Positions 7,527-15,637 of a DNA stretch of 30,388 nucleotides are shown here, piece by piece; the stretch's first letter is position 1; each line of letters begins with the position of its first letter. The stretch is from JABMOW01 sp964409335 (lineage in GTDB: Bacteria; Fidelibacterota; Marinisomatia; SCGC-AAA003-L08; JACNLC01). The position numbers and the translations under genes are program-made. A model generated the notes under the pieces. The model saw nothing but the letters and a program-made list of their open reading frames with translations, was not told the DNA's origin and did no database searches. Location of the stretch: contig CAYPCW010000035.1 in NCBI GenBank assembly GCA_964409335.1, positions 1 to 30,388 on the forward strand. Reading direction: 5' to 3'.

Positions 7527-8627
7527 ATGAAAAAAAATACGATTAATTTAATATTCAATATTTTTCTTATTACTGGCTGTCTATATCTGTTCCTCGTCGG
7601 AATTAATGGAATGAGTGAGGCATTTAAAGGGTTAGGCACTGGTTTCGCAAAGCACATTTTATCGACGACTGCCAATCCCTTTTTAGCATTGTTTATCGGA
7701 ACGTTCGCAACCGTGCTGTTTCAAAGCTCGTCAACGACCACCGCAATGATTGTGAGCATGGTCAGCGGCGGAGCGCTGACATTAGGCGGTGCCATTCCAA
7801 TGATCATGGGTGCAAATATCGGTACAACTGTGACCAACACGCTGGTTTCTATCGGACATATCAATCGTGGAAATGAATTTAAAAGAGCATTTGCAGCGGC
7901 GACAATACACGATTTTTTTAACATGATGACCACTGCGATTTTGTTTCCGGTTGAATATTATTTCCATCTTATCGAGAAAGCCGCAACCCTGCTGGGAAGT
8001 ATCCTTTTTGGAACTATCACTCCGGATCATGTTTTTCACAGTCCGGTAAAACAAGCCGTAAAATGGGGATCAAATAAAATTGAATTTATCGCATTTGACC
8101 ACAGTATTATTTTTTTGGTATTTAGTATAGCATTGACTTTATTTATGCTATATTCTATCGTTAAAATATTAAGAGGGTTAGTTTTATCTAAAGTAGAAAT
8201 CTTTTTTGACAAATATATTTTTAAAACGGCAATTCGGGCAATGATCTTCGGTTTGATCCTGACCTTTATGGTCCAAAGCTCATCAATTACAACATCCCTT
8301 ATCGTCCCGCTTGCGGGTTCCGGTGTCCTGACCCTGATCCAAATTTTTCCCTATACTCTAGGAGCCAATATCGGTACTACTGCCACAGCAATTATTGCAG
8401 CGTTGACGTTAAATGCCACTGCACTTGTGGCGGCTTTCGCCCACTTATTATTTAATATTTTGGGAATTATGTTAATTTATCCCATTCCACAAATCAGGAA
8501 AATACCGATTTTCCTGGCGGAAAGATTATCAGAATATTCCATAAAAAACAGGTTTGTACCGATCTATTATTTATTGACCATTTTCATTATCATTCCATTA
8601 ACTATTATCCTGATTGGAGAATTATAA
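7527..8627 (+). CDS. Na/phosphate cotransporter (PNaS/NptA family)
   Basis: A 366-aa membrane protein with the internal duplication of the Na/Pi cotransporter family: QSSSTTTAMIVSMVSGGAL and GANIGTTVTNT in the first half, VQSSSITTSLIVPLAGSGVL and GANIGTTATAI in the second. The QSSS/QSSSITT pairs form the phosphate and sodium sites. The upstream TTG at 7470 is open in frame but lies inside arsC and would add a hydrophilic 19-residue leader; the ATG at 7527, just before a hydrophobic helix, is the better start. It lacks the C-terminal PhoU domain found in many bacterial NptA proteins; that function is instead encoded by the next gene, starting one base after the stop. Confidence 0.9.
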   Translation: MKKNTINLIFNIFLITGCLYLFLVGINGMSEAFKGLGTGFAKHILSTTANPFLALFIGTFATVLFQSSSTTTAMIVSMVSGGALTLGGAIPMIMGANIGTTVTNTLVSIGHINRGNEFKRAFAAATIHDFFNMMTTAILFPVEYYFHLIEKAATLLGSILFGTITPDHVFHSPVKQAVKWGSNKIEFIAFDHSIIFLVFSIALTLFMLYSIVKILRGLVLSKVEIFFDKYIFKTAIRAMIFGLILTFMVQSSSITTSLIVPLAGSGVLTLIQIFPYTLGANIGTTATAIIAALTLNATALVAAFAHLLFNILGIMLIYPIPQIRKIPIFLAERLSEYSIKNRFVPIYYLLTIFIIIPLTIILIGEL

Positions 8628-8628
8628 T

Positions 8629-9294
8629 ATGTTTAAACAGATATTTGAGCTATTTAAGGCAAACAGTTTGTATACCCAGGCATTGAAAGAGTGCTATGAA
8701 ATGCTGGATATAGATTTGCTGATGTATAAATTTTCAACGGAGTCCCTTCGAAGGAAAGAAACCGTCGAGATTCCATATAATATTTATGAAACGGATAAAA
8801 AGATCAATGAATTTGAGAGGGATGTCAGACGAAAGATAATGACCCATCTTGCCATCAGCGGAACAACTGATCTGGGATCAGGATTGGTTCTGGTCAGTGT
8901 GGTCATCGACATTGAAAGAATAGGCGATTATACAAAAAATATTTACGATATGGCGCGGAATCATCCCACCAAATTGATTGGGGGCAGTATCGAGGAACAA
9001 ATCCAACTGATTGAAAAAAAATCAACATACATATTTGAAAACGGGATTAAAGCATTTAAAACCCAGAATATTCCCTTGGCACGTGAACTGATGGAGGTCT
9101 ATAAAAAAGAAGTCTCCAGTTTATGTGATGAGATCACCCATAATATCATCGCAGGAAAAATAACAGACCTTTCAACGGATCAGGGTGCTTCTTTGGCATT
9201 ATACTCCAGATATCTGAAACGGATCGCCGCCCACTCCCGCAATCTCATATCCAGCATTGTGAATCCTTTTGAACGTATCGGATATCCCGAATGA
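8629..9294 (+). CDS. PhoU-domain protein
   Basis: A 221-aa all-helical protein with two PhoU-like three-helix repeats; KINEFERDVRRKIMTHLAI and VLVSVVIDIERIGDYTKNIYDMA in the first, and ALYSRYLKRIAAHSRNLISSIV near the end, carry the E-R and D/E-x-x-D style surface patterns by which PhoU proteins bind metal clusters and regulate phosphate transporters. The start is ATG 8629, preceded by TTGGAG with good spacing; an in-frame TTG at 8614 overlaps this ribosome-binding site and the end of the symporter gene and is rejected. It probably acts as a detached regulatory domain of the symporter encoded immediately upstream. Confidence 0.85.
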   Translation: MFKQIFELFKANSLYTQALKECYEMLDIDLLMYKFSTESLRRKETVEIPYNIYETDKKINEFERDVRRKIMTHLAISGTTDLGSGLVLVSVVIDIERIGDYTKNIYDMARNHPTKLIGGSIEEQIQLIEKKSTYIFENGIKAFKTQNIPLARELMEVYKKEVSSLCDEITHNIIAGKITDLSTDQGASLALYSRYLKRIAAHSRNLISSIVNPFERIGYPE

Positions 9295-9302
9295 TCAAAG
9301 TC

Positions 9303-9347
9303 ATGTGTATAAAAAAGCCCGTTTATACCTGACTTTTTTATACACAT
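9303..9347. terminator. 15-bp perfect inverted repeat, likely bidirectional terminator
   Basis: ATGTGTATAAAAAAG (9303-9317) is exactly repeated in inverted orientation at 9333-9347, with a 15-base loop. It fills the gap between the convergent phoU-like and glnA genes. The arms contain A- and T-runs so that each strand ends its stem in T-rich sequence; this is consistent with a bidirectional terminator, though the stem is AT-rich. Confidence 0.65.
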
Positions 9348-9350
9348 CCG

Positions 9351-10364
9351 TCAACTGCCGCAAACAGTTTCCATGAGTATCGCACAGGCTTGGTAGGGAT
9401 CCATATTCGCCGCGGGTCTTCTGTCTTCAAGATAACCTTTCCCCTCATTCGCCGTTGCCATGGGAATTCTCACTGACGCTCCCCTATCGCTGATCCCGTA
9501 CCGAAATTCTGTTATGGTGCAGGTCTCATGCAGTCCGGTAAGGCGTTCTTTATTATGCGCACCATATACGGCGATGTGGGCATCGTGATTCACACGAAGT
9601 TTCTCACAGGCATCAATTACCGCCTGTAACCCACCCTCCGATCTCATTTCAACAGTGCTGAAATTGGTATGTGCACCCGCACCGTTCCAGTCGCCCAAAA
9701 CCGGTTTCGGGTGGAGCGTCGCACTCACTTTAAATTCTTCTCCCGTCCGGTACAATAGCCAACGGGCGAGCCAAATTTCATCCGCCACATCCAGAGGTCC
9801 TATAGGTCCGATCTGAAACTCCCATTGACCCGGCATAACCTCTGCATTCATCCCGGAGACATGGATTCCGGCAACCAGACAGCGGCTCAAATGCAATTCA
9901 ACGATATTTCGGCCAAATACTTCATCTGCCCCGACACCACAATAAAAAGGACCCTGGGGCGCAGGATACCCTCCATCGGGCCACCCTAAGGGCGAACGTC
10001 CTCTGAAAAAAGTATATTCCTGCTCGATCCCAAAAATGGGTTCGTGGTGTTTATACCGTTCATAAATCGCTCTTAAATGCGAACGTGAATTGCTGATATG
10101 AACGGTTTCATCCGAGTTTAGGACTTCACACAATACCAATATATGATCGTCCCCCCGAATTGGATCCGGAATGAATTTGACCGGTTTTAGCATACAATCA
10201 CTTTTATGTCCAACCGCCTGCATGGTGCTGGAACCGTCAAATCCCCAGATTGGAATTTGGTCAATCTGATCAACGGGTCCGTCAATCACTTTGGTTTTAC
10301 TTCTTAATTTTGCGGTCGGTTTATGACCATCTATCCAGATGTATTCTGCTTTGATTTTTTTCAT
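9351..10364 (-). CDS. glnA: Glutamine synthetase, class II (eukaryotic-type)
   Basis: A 337-aa ATP-dependent glutamate-ammonia ligase. Short length and sequence blocks identify class II (GlnII): beta-grasp N-terminal part with AEYIWIDG and WGFDGSST (41-48), FGIEQEYTFF with the metal-binding glutamates, GYPAPQGPFYCGVG, EVMPGQWEFQIGP, GDWNGAGAHTNFST, and ITEFRYGISDRGASVRIP (a D replaces the N seen in many NRGAS motifs). The regulatory adenylylation loop of class I enzymes is absent, so control is probably transcriptional. AAAGGAAG precedes the ATG. It lies 9 bp after an Lrp/AsnC regulator on the same strand, so the two form an operon, and the regulator may respond to glutamine or another amino acid. 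Confidence 0.95.
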   Translation of the reverse strand: MKKIKAEYIWIDGHKPTAKLRSKTKVIDGPVDQIDQIPIWGFDGSSTMQAVGHKSDCMLKPVKFIPDPIRGDDHILVLCEVLNSDETVHISNSRSHLRAIYERYKHHEPIFGIEQEYTFFRGRSPLGWPDGGYPAPQGPFYCGVGADEVFGRNIVELHLSRCLVAGIHVSGMNAEVMPGQWEFQIGPIGPLDVADEIWLARWLLYRTGEEFKVSATLHPKPVLGDWNGAGAHTNFSTVEMRSEGGLQAVIDACEKLRVNHDAHIAVYGAHNKERLTGLHETCTITEFRYGISDRGASVRIPMATANEGKGYLEDRRPAANMDPYQACAILMETVCGS

Positions 10365-10373
10365 GTACTTCCT

Positions 10374-10853
10374 TTAAATATGGGTAATGGGCACGGTGCT
10401 GAATTCTTTATATGACGACAGGATGATCTGTGTTTCGGTATGTTCCACCCCTGGCCAGGATTGTATCGTTCTAAGCAATTTTTCCAGAGTTCCGGTGTTT
10501 TTTGTTCTGACAATCAACAGATGAGACCCTCTGCCGGTGGTTGAATAACACTTGATAACTTCTGGCATTTTATTGGCGTTTTCCGTAACCTTGCTGTAAT
10601 GTGAGGATGACTCAGATATGAGCGTGATGATGGCACTCACATCCAACCCCACCCGCTTGTGATCCACAATCGCCTGAAACCGGCGGATCACGCCGGAATC
10701 GATCAGTTTTTTAATCCGCTCAGCGACAGCGGGAACCGACATTCCAATCTCAGCAGAAATGGAACTGGCAGATGCCCTCCCATCCTCCTGAAGGATATTC
10801 AAAATGCGGATATCAAATTCATCTAATTCGAATGGTTTGTCAAAAGGATTCAC
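10374..10853 (-). CDS. Lrp/AsnC family transcriptional regulator
   Basis: A 159-aa regulator with an N-terminal AsnC-type winged helix-turn-helix (about residues 12-60: DIRILNILQEDGRASASSIS, MSVPAVAERIKKLIDSGVI) and a C-terminal RAM/ligand domain (about 75-150: AIITLISESS, VIKCYSTTGRGSHLLIVRTK). Proteins of this class form octamers, bind amino acids and commonly autoregulate. The start is a GTG (10851-10853) with no obvious ribosome-binding site; no better in-frame start is present. The gene is immediately upstream of, and probably cotranscribed with, the class II glutamine synthetase, suggesting a local nitrogen or amino-acid switch. A 15-bp palindrome lies directly before the start. Confidence 0.9.
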   Translation of the reverse strand: MNPFDKPFELDEFDIRILNILQEDGRASASSISAEIGMSVPAVAERIKKLIDSGVIRRFQAIVDHKRVGLDVSAIITLISESSSHYSKVTENANKMPEVIKCYSTTGRGSHLLIVRTKNTGTLEKLLRTIQSWPGVEHTETQIILSSYKEFSTVPITHI

Positions 10854-10854
10854 A

Positions 10855-10869
10855 CATAATAATATTATG
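10855..10869. promoter_or_regulatory. Lrp-type 15-bp palindrome at the regulator's own start
   Basis: CATAATAATATTATG is a perfect 6-3-6 dyad lying one base before the GTG start of the Lrp/AsnC gene. It agrees with the Escherichia coli Lrp consensus YAGHAWATTWTDCTR at 12 of 15 positions by hand count. A second dyad, AATAATTATT, is at 10887-10896. Position and shape suggest an autoregulatory operator; the region is AT-rich, which raises the chance of a random match. Confidence 0.45.
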
Positions 10870-11031
10870 AGAATTGCACTTAAAACAATAATTATTATGG
10901 TAAATTTATCATTTTACTTAATTATTTTATAATTCTCCAAAATAATCTTAATATTTTAAAATTTCTGTATCGGATTCGAAATTAAATAGTATAGTTCCGA
11001 AACGGCTTCTCCTCAAGCACTCGACTAACTC

Positions 11032-11061
11032 AAAAAAAACAGCCGCCTGATGAGACGGCTG
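11032..11061 (-). terminator. Rho-independent terminator of the Vor-Buk-Ptb operon
   Basis: On the minus strand the sequence reads CAGCCGTC, loop TCATCA, GGCGGCTG, then eight T. The 8-bp GC-rich stem (one G-U pair) followed by a T-tract is a textbook intrinsic terminator, about 40 bases after the stop of the last gene in the operon. Confidence 0.88.
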
Positions 11062-11101
11062 AATTCAGTCTTTATTCAAAAACACTACCATAGTTATATT
11101 G

Positions 11102-12805
11102 TCATCGCTTGATTCTCATTCCTTTATCTTCGTTGATGAAAATCCACGATGCCACCTTACCGATCTGCAGAGGTTCTGTGTCTCTCCAGTAATTACTGCC
11201 GTGGTGATATCTTGAGCTGGTATCGTCGGAAGGAATTTTGTCAATCTGCTCTAATATTTTGCTGATCCGCACTCGCCATAATTCCATGTTTTTCAGCCGG
11301 AGATCTACCCAGCCGCCATCCGCCCATTGATCGATATCTTCCGGTGACATCGTGATCGAATCCGGTCCTATTTTTACCGGCACTTTTACAACCGGACCCC
11401 GCAATAGTCTTGAACCATCTGACATCAGGATTGGCAGCCCAATAGAAATAATATTTGATCTCAAATCAATATTCGATTCGATGAGTTTTTCTGCTTCCTT
11501 CACTAATGATTTGGCCGGTACACGCAGGATTGACCTCATATCTCCACAAATTTTTTTTAACAAATACGCCTCGTACAAAATTTTGGAGAGCCGCGGCGGA
11601 CCTAATATTTCAAATGCAACACTTTCGGTACGGTGGATGATCTGAAGTGTTTTCATTTCCTCAATCGCATAATTACGCATGTATCCTGCACGATAGGTGG
11701 GATTCATAATGGAATTATCCAGCGCACTGATGATATCATAACCGGTGCTGTCTCCTAATATTTCGAGGACTGTATTTGCTGCAATTTCTTCAGGCGTGAC
11801 AAATTCCATTTGACCGGCTGTGGTGATGGTCTCAAATTCCGGGAGTGAAAAAGTGCCGTTTTCACCCGTATCGATGTAAATCGATACCAGGTTTTTTCCG
11901 AGTTCCGTCCAGTTTTCATCGCCGGAATATTTCCAGGTTTCACCCAGCCATATAGCGCAGTCTGCCGGACAATCATATAACCGGATCGGTTTTCCATGTT
12001 TATGAATTTCTCCATATCCGACCTTCTTCCAGGCAATGGCAGCCGCCGGTTTAATTTCTTTTACAATGGGACCATCGGGTGTCCGCCCCATGAGAAACAA
12101 CAACAGGGTATGGGCTCCCGCAAGGGATGTTTTGCTCAGAAGCACGCGACTTGGCTTTTCTTCACTATGGGTATAGGGAATATTCAGACCCATCCCTCCT
12201 GTCCCGGTCGTACCGATCTTAATGTACACGCCCGTACCATTTTGAACCATGCTTGCATGAAGGATCTGAATATGCCGGATGATCTGCGGGATATAGAGCG
12301 TTGCAAGCATTTTTTCAATTTCTTCCTCCAGTTTTTCGGTGAGTTTTCCCGTCGGTACCGAAGATGCAAGTTCTTGCTTCAGATTATAGTATCCGGCATA
12401 GATATCCTGATAAGCCAGACCCGTGGCAGAATTTACAGAATCAATAATGATATGAGGTTTGTGCTTTGAAATTACCTGGTGCAGGAACGATTCCTTTAAT
12501 TTCTTTTCATCAAATGCTTCCATCACATCTTCCATGAGTTGAGAACGATATTTGGGGGTATTCAGAATTTCCTGACGATTCAAATCTTTTAAAGTGGTTC
12601 TGACAAAAATATTTCCCCACACTGGCGTGATTTTGATTTTTGAAAATTCATTCGAAATAATCTGACAGGCATCCTGCGCTTGTTCTTTGGTCAACGATAA
12701 TACAATAATCTCTTTAGGTTTATAAATCGCCAATTCCCGCATAACCGCCATGCCTACCAGACCCCATCCACCCAAAACCAATACTTTCCTTTGTTTTATG
12801 TCCAT
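11102..12805 (-). CDS. Large NAD(P)-binding Rossmann-fold protein of unknown function
   Basis: A 567-aa protein opening with a strand and dinucleotide loop, KVLVLGGWGLVGMAV (residues 7-21), then PKEIIVLSL and later HIIIDSVNSATGLAYQD and YIKIGTTGTGGMGLNIPYTH, which fit an extended short-chain dehydrogenase/epimerase Rossmann domain covering roughly the first half. The glycine-rich GTTGTGGMG segment lies where catalytic residues often follow in such enzymes, but no classical YxxxK could be assigned. The second half (about 300-567) is not recognised. AAGAGG precedes the ATG. It is the last gene of the operon with phosphate butyryltransferase and butyrate kinase, 23 bp downstream, so a role in acyl or 2-oxoacid metabolism is inferred from context only. 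Confidence 0.75.
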   Translation of the reverse strand: MDIKQRKVLVLGGWGLVGMAVMRELAIYKPKEIIVLSLTKEQAQDACQIISNEFSKIKITPVWGNIFVRTTLKDLNRQEILNTPKYRSQLMEDVMEAFDEKKLKESFLHQVISKHKPHIIIDSVNSATGLAYQDIYAGYYNLKQELASSVPTGKLTEKLEEEIEKMLATLYIPQIIRHIQILHASMVQNGTGVYIKIGTTGTGGMGLNIPYTHSEEKPSRVLLSKTSLAGAHTLLLFLMGRTPDGPIVKEIKPAAAIAWKKVGYGEIHKHGKPIRLYDCPADCAIWLGETWKYSGDENWTELGKNLVSIYIDTGENGTFSLPEFETITTAGQMEFVTPEEIAANTVLEILGDSTGYDIISALDNSIMNPTYRAGYMRNYAIEEMKTLQIIHRTESVAFEILGPPRLSKILYEAYLLKKICGDMRSILRVPAKSLVKEAEKLIESNIDLRSNIISIGLPILMSDGSRLLRGPVVKVPVKIGPDSITMSPEDIDQWADGGWVDLRLKNMELWRVRISKILEQIDKIPSDDTSSRYHHGSNYWRDTEPLQIGKVASWIFINEDKGMRIKR

Positions 12806-12828
12806 GAAAACCTCTTTTTGGAATTTAA

Positions 12829-13650
12829 TTATACAACGATTACACCCAAAGCGATTGAATTTACTTTCGTCTCCATCGAATCCGCCCTGGATAACAATAC
12901 GATGGGTACTTTGCCGCCCAATACAATTCCACCGCCTTTGGCATTTCCAAGTAGCAGTAAACTTTTTACGATAAAATTAATGGTTGTGATATTTTGCCCT
13001 ACGAATATATCCGTGTTCCCTGATATTTTCGAATCCAGATTCTTTGCATGTGCACTCTCTCTCGACAGCGCCACATCCAGGGAAACCGGACCCTCAATCA
13101 GCATGTGCTGATCCTGGAGAAATATCGCTTTCATCGCCCGTATCATTTCGCCCTCTGATGAATCATTGCTTTCTTTTTCAGTCAACGACAACATCGCAAC
13201 ATGAGGATGATCATTTTGCAATTGGCAGGATAAAGATACGGCATTCCGGATGATGGATTCTAAAATATCGCTGTTTATCTGGACATTCACCCCGCCATCC
13301 GTAAACAACATTAACCGGGGATACTTTGGCGATTCGACGACCGCCACATGACTGATACGCGACGATCCCCGAAGACCGGATTGTTTATCGAGAACCGCCT
13401 TCAGCAGGACATATGAGGGGATATCCCCCTTCATCAGGAGTCGGGCATCACCGCACTTCACATGATCTACCGCCCTTTGTGCTGCAACAGCGGGGTCATC
13501 ATGATACACCCTGATGGCTTTGATCCACCCCCGGGATTCTGCATACTCAATCGCATCGGTGATGTGCGGATTCCGTGAATTTACTACCGCCATTGTAACC
13601 GGACCTCGGGTTGAAATTGCGGTAAACAAATCCTGATAACTTCTGATCAT
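12829..13650 (-). CDS. ptb: Phosphate butyryltransferase
   Basis: A 273-aa member of the phosphate acetyl/butyryltransferase family, converting an acyl-CoA plus phosphate to acyl phosphate plus CoA. Recognisable pieces: ITDAIEYAESRGWIKAIRVY, LMKGDIPSYVLLKAVLDKQSGLR, LMLFTDGGVNVQIN, IEGPVSLDVALSRESAHAK and the C-terminal GNAKGGGIVLGGKVPIVLLSRAD. The KGD..T/S motif and the IEGPVS.D.A block are typical of Ptb rather than Pta; the short length also fits Ptb. The start overlaps the butyrate kinase stop by ATGA, so the pair is translationally coupled. Together with the kinase it makes ATP from butyryl-CoA or branched acyl-CoA. Confidence 0.92.
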   Translation of the reverse strand: MIRSYQDLFTAISTRGPVTMAVVNSRNPHITDAIEYAESRGWIKAIRVYHDDPAVAAQRAVDHVKCGDARLLMKGDIPSYVLLKAVLDKQSGLRGSSRISHVAVVESPKYPRLMLFTDGGVNVQINSDILESIIRNAVSLSCQLQNDHPHVAMLSLTEKESNDSSEGEMIRAMKAIFLQDQHMLIEGPVSLDVALSRESAHAKNLDSKISGNTDIFVGQNITTINFIVKSLLLLGNAKGGGIVLGGKVPIVLLSRADSMETKVNSIALGVIVV

Positions 13651-14696
13651 TCATACTCCATAATAGTACATAAACCGGCTAAAGCCCGATAGGCACCATC
13701 CGCCAGCGCTTCCAATTCAAAAGATCCGGGATAGATAAAAAATGGTGAAATAAATGGGGCTAAATTCTGCAGTCGTTCGCAAAATTCCTCTGATCTTGCC
13801 AGACCTCCGGTAATAATGATTCCGTGCAGGCGTCCTTTTAAAACAGCGAACATAGCGCCAATTTCTTTTACAATTTGGTAGATCATCGCATCAAGTATTA
13901 CCATTGCGTACTTGTCAGTATCCGCCTGTTTTATGACCTGTCGGAGATCATTTGTCCGCAAATATCCCATCAAACCGCTCCTGTGGGAAAGCAGGTATTT
14001 GATCTCCTGCTCGTTTAAACCGGAATGGAATACCATCTCAAGAAGACCGTTGATGGGAAGCGCCCCCGCCCGTTCGACGGAAAAGGGACCCATCCCCAGC
14101 AATGCATCATTCACATCGATAATCCGTCCGCCCAAAACGGCAGCGATGGAGAATCCGCTTCCCAGATGTGCTGCAATAAATCGTGAATCTTCCACCGGGA
14201 GGTCAATGGATGATGATGTTTTTCGGATACAATATTTGATATTGAGCGCATGACTTCTGCTTTGTCGTTCAATTCCCGGAACGCCGGATATTCTGGCGGC
14301 AGGCAGCATTTCGTCTGTGGTTACGGGGTCTACGATAAATGCAGGTAATTGAATTTCCCCGGCGATCCGCTTCGCCAACAATGCACCCAGATTGGACGCA
14401 TGCGTGGAGTAGGTTTCGTGGCGACAGGCTTCAATCATCCTGTCGTTGATTCGGTAAACCCCGCCGGGAAGCGGTTTCAACAGTCCGCCTCGGCTTGACA
14501 CAGCATCAAATTCAGGATATTTAGAAATAAAGGGGGCGATGAGGGAATATCTGGATTCTTCCTCTTGTCTCAGGTGTGGGCACGCAGTCCGGTTACCATG
14601 GTCAATATGTAATTTTTCGATGCATTTCTGATCATCAAAGTACCCGATTTCCGTACTTGTTGACCCGGGATTGATTGCCAGGATAAAGAATTCTAT
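13647..14696 (-). CDS. buk: Butyrate (branched-chain acid) kinase, non-canonical start
   Basis: An acetate/propionate/butyrate kinase-family enzyme interconverting acyl phosphate plus ADP with acid plus ATP. The frame begins after a TAA at 14709 and reads ILAINPGSTSTEIGYF near its N-terminus, the phosphate-binding block that any functional member needs. It then has SSRGGLLKPLPGGVYRIND, ETYSTHASNLGALLA, PAFIVDPVTTDEMLPAARIS, HALNIKYCI, FIAAHLGSGFSIAAVLGGRI, GMGPFSVERAGALPI and a C-terminal IIITGGLARSE. The total is about 345-350 aa, normal for Buk. Starting at the GTG at 14501 would remove the essential N-terminal 65 residues. Yet no ATG, GTG or TTG exists between the TAA and the NPGSTST motif: candidates are ATA (14694-14696), ATC or CTG (14679-14681). 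A strong AGGAGG sits at 14699-14704. The given start is therefore provisional. Confidence 0.85.
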   Translation of the reverse strand: MEFFILAINPGSTSTEIGYFDDQKCIEKLHIDHGNRTACPHLRQEEESRYSLIAPFISKYPEFDAVSSRGGLLKPLPGGVYRINDRMIEACRHETYSTHASNLGALLAKRIAGEIQLPAFIVDPVTTDEMLPAARISGVPGIERQSRSHALNIKYCIRKTSSSIDLPVEDSRFIAAHLGSGFSIAAVLGGRIIDVNDALLGMGPFSVERAGALPINGLLEMVFHSGLNEQEIKYLLSHRSGLMGYLRTNDLRQVIKQADTDKYAMVILDAMIYQIVKEIGAMFAVLKGRLHGIIITGGLARSEEFCERLQNLAPFISPFFIYPGSFELEALADGAYRALAGLCTIMEYE

Positions 14697-14798
14697 CCCT
14701 CCTAAAGGTTAGTTGATGGTGCAAAACTCGGGGCATCACCTTTCAAACCTGAACCAGTGATCACCATGTATTCATTTAGAATAAACCAAGGGGCCTGG

Positions 14799-15059
14799 TC
14801 AGAATTCTTCATCAAAGGATGATAAAATTCCCCCCGTGCAAAATTTATTGGCTTTGTATTCTTCCAATTTTTTTTTCAGTACGTTATAATGATCCGTTTC
14901 CATTTTAGCCAGCCGTTGTAAAAATTTCTTCATATCCTCATCCGTCACCTGTTCTGCAGCCCCGGAATAATAGGTAAACGCTTTCTCTTCTTCACGAATT
15001 GCAAACTCCAGAATCTCTTCTATTGATGAAAATGGTTGAGTATCTTCCCTGGCCATCAT
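14799..15059 (-). CDS. Small rubrerythrin/ferritin-like half-domain protein
   Basis: An 86-aa, largely helical protein. Two long helices carry ferritin-like metal-binding patterns: EFAIREEEKAFTYYSGAA (E23-E25) and FLQRLAKMETDHYNVLKKKLEEY, with an E54-x-x-H57 pair. A full rubrerythrin has four such helices, so this is a half unit that would need to dimerise to build a di-iron site, as in encapsulin-cargo ferritins and similar short proteins. There is no rubredoxin domain; a single Cys lies near the end. GGAGGAGAT precedes two consecutive ATGs, and the first overlaps the stop of the oxidoreductase gamma gene. Within this operon it plausibly protects oxygen-sensitive Fe-S enzymes or stores iron; that is inference from context. 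Confidence 0.75.
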   Translation of the reverse strand: MMAREDTQPFSSIEEILEFAIREEEKAFTYYSGAAEQVTDEDMKKFLQRLAKMETDHYNVLKKKLEEYKANKFCTGGILSSFDEEF

Positions 15060-15616
15060 ATCTCCTCCGGTATTATGGTTTTTTGATGCAGCGCTATTCC
15101 CCGCTGTAATGCCCGTTCATTTAACGGGATAAGATGATGATGCCGTTCGGGAAGTACCTTTTTTAACGCTTTTAGGATTGAGGATATGGGAATTACAGGT
15201 TTGGCATCTAAATAGACCCCCAGCATCACCATGTTCATAGTTTTGGAATTATTTAGTTTGATCGCTTCTACATTGGCGGGTATGGATAGTACCGTGATGT
15301 CTGTCCGGGTAGGCGGATTGATAATATTGTTAGTTTCAAACAATAAAATACCACCGGGTTTCACGGTGGATTCAAATTTATCCATAGATGGCTGATTCAG
15401 AATGATTGCGGTATCAAACTGGTTAATGATGGGAGAACTGATATTCTGATCCGATAACACAACGGTACAGTTTGCCGTTCCTCCCCGCATTTCCGGTCCA
15501 TAGCTGGGCATCCACACCACTTCTTTATCATCCACCATACCCGCATAGGCCAGGGTCATTCCCATTGAAAGAACGCCCTGTCCGCCAAATCCTGCTATAA
15601 TTATTTCTTCATTCAT
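15056..15616 (-). CDS. 2-oxoacid:ferredoxin oxidoreductase, gamma subunit
   Basis: A 186-aa catalytic gamma-domain protein of the pyruvate/2-oxoacid ferredoxin oxidoreductase superfamily. The N-terminal IIIAGFGGQGVLSMGMTLAYAG (CoA/nucleotide-type glycine loop at 9-15), VVWMPSYGPEMRGGTANCTVVLS, the IINQFDTAIILNQPSMDKFE segment and the MNMVMLGVYL helix are typical of the KorC/VorC group. It lies 21 bp after the beta subunit gene. The order ferredoxin-alpha-beta-gamma is the usual four-subunit arrangement of Vor/Kor enzymes. Confidence 0.92.
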   Translation of the reverse strand: MNEEIIIAGFGGQGVLSMGMTLAYAGMVDDKEVVWMPSYGPEMRGGTANCTVVLSDQNISSPIINQFDTAIILNQPSMDKFESTVKPGGILLFETNNIINPPTRTDITVLSIPANVEAIKLNNSKTMNMVMLGVYLDAKPVIPISSILKALKKVLPERHHHLIPLNERALQRGIALHQKTIIPEEI

Positions 15617-15637
15617 CGATTTATTCCGTCAATAAAA

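Noticed and set aside
11996..12469. 157-codon plus-strand ORF
   Set aside because: Antisense shadow of the Rossmann-fold gene.
13647..14501. Butyrate kinase starting at GTG 14501
   Set aside because: This would remove the NPGSTST phosphate-binding block, which is present in frame upstream.
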